Assembly (NCBI GenBank): GCA_964403885.1
Contig: CAYOHY010000065.1
Span: 1-9,181, forward strand
Source of the DNA: CAYOHY01 sp964403885
Lineage (GTDB): Bacteria > Actinomycetota > Coriobacteriia > Anaerosomatales > PHET01
Direction of reading: 5' to 3'
DNA length: 9,181 nucleotides
The translations under genes and the position numbers were made by a program. Each line of letters starts with the position of its first letter. The stretch's first letter is position 1. The notes under the pieces are model-generated. The model was given only the letters and a program-made list of their open reading frames with translations. It ran no database searches and had not been told where the DNA came from. This document shows positions 5,730-9,181 of the stretch, one piece after another.

Positions 5730-6791
5730 ATGAGTGTCGTCGAAGAACTTCAGGCCCAGCAGGTCGATGGGCTCGCCGCGATCGCCGCGGCGTCGGACCT
5801 CGCAGCGCTCGATGCGGTGCGGGTCGGATTGCTCGGCAAAAAGGGCTCGCTGACCGCCGTGCTGCGCGGGCTGGGCCAGCTCTCCGCCGAGGAGCGCCCC
5901 GCCGTGGGCAAGACCGCCAACGAGGTCAGAGTCGCGCTGGAGGCCGCACTCGAGGCCCGCAACGCCGAGCTCGCCTCGGCGCAGATGGCGGCGCGTATCA
6001 GCGCCGATGCTGTCGACGTCACGCTGCCCGGGCGCGCGCATCCGGTGGGGAGCCGTCACCTCATCAACCGCATCGCGGCCGAGGTCTCCGAGATCTTCCT
6101 CGGGCTTGGCTATCACATCGCCGAGGGTCCCGAGGTCGAGCTCGACTACTACAACTTCACCGCGCTCAACACCCCGCCGGACCACCCGGCGCGCTCACTG
6201 CAGGACACGTTCTACGTGAAGGACCTCTCGGGTGACGAGGCCGACATCAAGGGCGAGTCCGACGTGCTGCTGCGCACCCACACCTCACCCGTCCAGGTGC
6301 GCACCATGGAGAAGCACGAGCCGCCCATCTACGTGCTCGCGCCCGGCAAGGTCTACCGCCGCGACATCGCCGATCCCAGCCACCTGCCGCAGTTCACGCA
6401 GATCGAGGGCCTCGTCGTCGACGAGGGCATCACCTTCGCCGACCTCAAGGGAACGCTCGACCTGTTCTGCAAGCAGATGTTCGGCGAGGACCGCCGCACG
6501 CGGTTCCGCCCGCACTTCTTCCCGTTCACCGAGCCCAGCGCCGAGGTCGACGTGAGCTGTGGCATCTGTGGAGGCGAAGGATGCCGCTTCTGCAAGAACA
6601 CCGGGTGGCTCGAGATCCTGGGGTGCGGCATGGTCGACCCCAACGTGTTCGGCTACGCGGGGATCGACCCGGAGCGCTACACCGGGTTCGCGTTCGGGAT
6701 GGGCGTCGAGCGCATCGCAGCACTCAAGTACAACGTGCCTGACCTGCGCATGCTCCTCGAGGGAGACATGCGCTTCCTGCGCCAGTTCTAG
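5730..6791 (+). CDS. pheS: Phenylalanyl-tRNA synthetase alpha subunit
   Basis: The gene encodes 353 residues, about the usual length. It is the catalytic subunit of the alpha2-beta2 class IIc synthetase that makes Phe-tRNA-Phe in the cytoplasm. An Ala/Glu-rich N-terminal coiled-coil arm (about 1-95) precedes the aminoacylation core. The core shows HPVGSRHLINRI, GYHIAEGPEVELDYYNF, THTSPVQVRTM, FRPHFFPFTEPSAEVDV (motif 2 region) and GMGVERIAALKYNVPDLR (motif 3). A four-cysteine cluster, C277-x2-C280-x4-C285-x2-C288, is present as in many bacterial PheS. The start is the ATG at 5730 because MSVVEELQAQ fits family N-termini; an upstream in-frame ATG at 5589 lies within the T-box. The ribosome site is weak (GAGAGAAG touching the ATG, or GAAAGG 13 nt away). 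It is regulated by the T-box leader. pheT follows after 54 nt. Confidence 0.97.
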   Translation: MSVVEELQAQQVDGLAAIAAASDLAALDAVRVGLLGKKGSLTAVLRGLGQLSAEERPAVGKTANEVRVALEAALEARNAELASAQMAARISADAVDVTLPGRAHPVGSRHLINRIAAEVSEIFLGLGYHIAEGPEVELDYYNFTALNTPPDHPARSLQDTFYVKDLSGDEADIKGESDVLLRTHTSPVQVRTMEKHEPPIYVLAPGKVYRRDIADPSHLPQFTQIEGLVVDEGITFADLKGTLDLFCKQMFGEDRRTRFRPHFFPFTEPSAEVDVSCGICGGEGCRFCKNTGWLEILGCGMVDPNVFGYAGIDPERYTGFAFGMGVERIAALKYNVPDLRMLLEGDMRFLRQF

Positions 6792-6811
6792 GCCCGCTGA
6801 ACAGATGACAC

Positions 6812-6829
6812 TGCGCCGCGCGAGGCGCA
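6812..6829 (+). other. Small hairpin between pheS and pheT
   Basis: TGCGCC (6812-6817), a six-base loop, and GGCGCA (6824-6829) form a 6-bp GC stem in the 54-nt gap. It ends five bases before AAAGGA, the pheT ribosome binding site. It has no T-tract and is not a convincing terminator. It could stabilise the mRNA or tune pheT translation, or it may be chance. Confidence 0.3.
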
Positions 6830-6845
6830 TGCGAAAGGATAGACC

Positions 6846-9181
<2,336 letters not shown>

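Overview
The window is GC-rich and reads as a chromosomal segment of an actinobacterium. Evidence for this is the GC-rich codon use, the TGGACA-N17-TAGACT style promoter, the infC gene without an ATG/GTG/TTG start, and a T-box in front of pheST. The lineage is probably Coriobacteriia or a close relative; this is an inference from protein character, not from a database search. No mobile element, CRISPR array, tRNA or rRNA gene was seen.

Layout. The left edge (1-300) is the C-terminal anticodon-binding domain of threonyl-tRNA synthetase (thrS). Facing it on the minus strand is a tight three-gene operon (2726 down to 326): a membrane-anchored protein of unknown function, a polytopic GT-C/GT39-like glycosyltransferase, and a small membrane-anchored protein of unknown function. 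Both gene junctions overlap by 4 nt. Diverging from it is the operon infC-rpmI-rplT (3069-4265), which makes IF3, bL35 and bL20. It has a long leader (about 2832-3068) with a good intrinsic terminator and a competing pairing segment, and it closes with a strong hairpin at 4291-4320. Next is a two-gene surface or secretion unit (4486-5390): a TasA/CalY-like protein with a SipW-type signal peptide, overlapped by a small SipW-like signal peptidase. The right third is pheS-pheT (5730 to beyond the window end), with a complete T-box riboswitch in its leader.

How it fits together. The backbone order thrS - infC - rpmI - rplT - pheS - pheT is the classic translation cluster known from E. coli. Here two unrelated modules are inserted in it: an envelope glycosyltransferase operon on the opposite strand between thrS and infC, and a TasA/SipW pair between rplT and pheS. 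In E. coli, pheST is controlled by the pheM leader peptide. Here a T-box with a UUC (Phe) specifier and a UGGU acceptor-pairing sequence does that job.

Most of the window is conserved housekeeping. The parts worth a second look are the infC leader (attenuator plus ATC start), the T-box that begins inside the sipW coding region, and the two unrecognised proteins flanking the glycosyltransferase.
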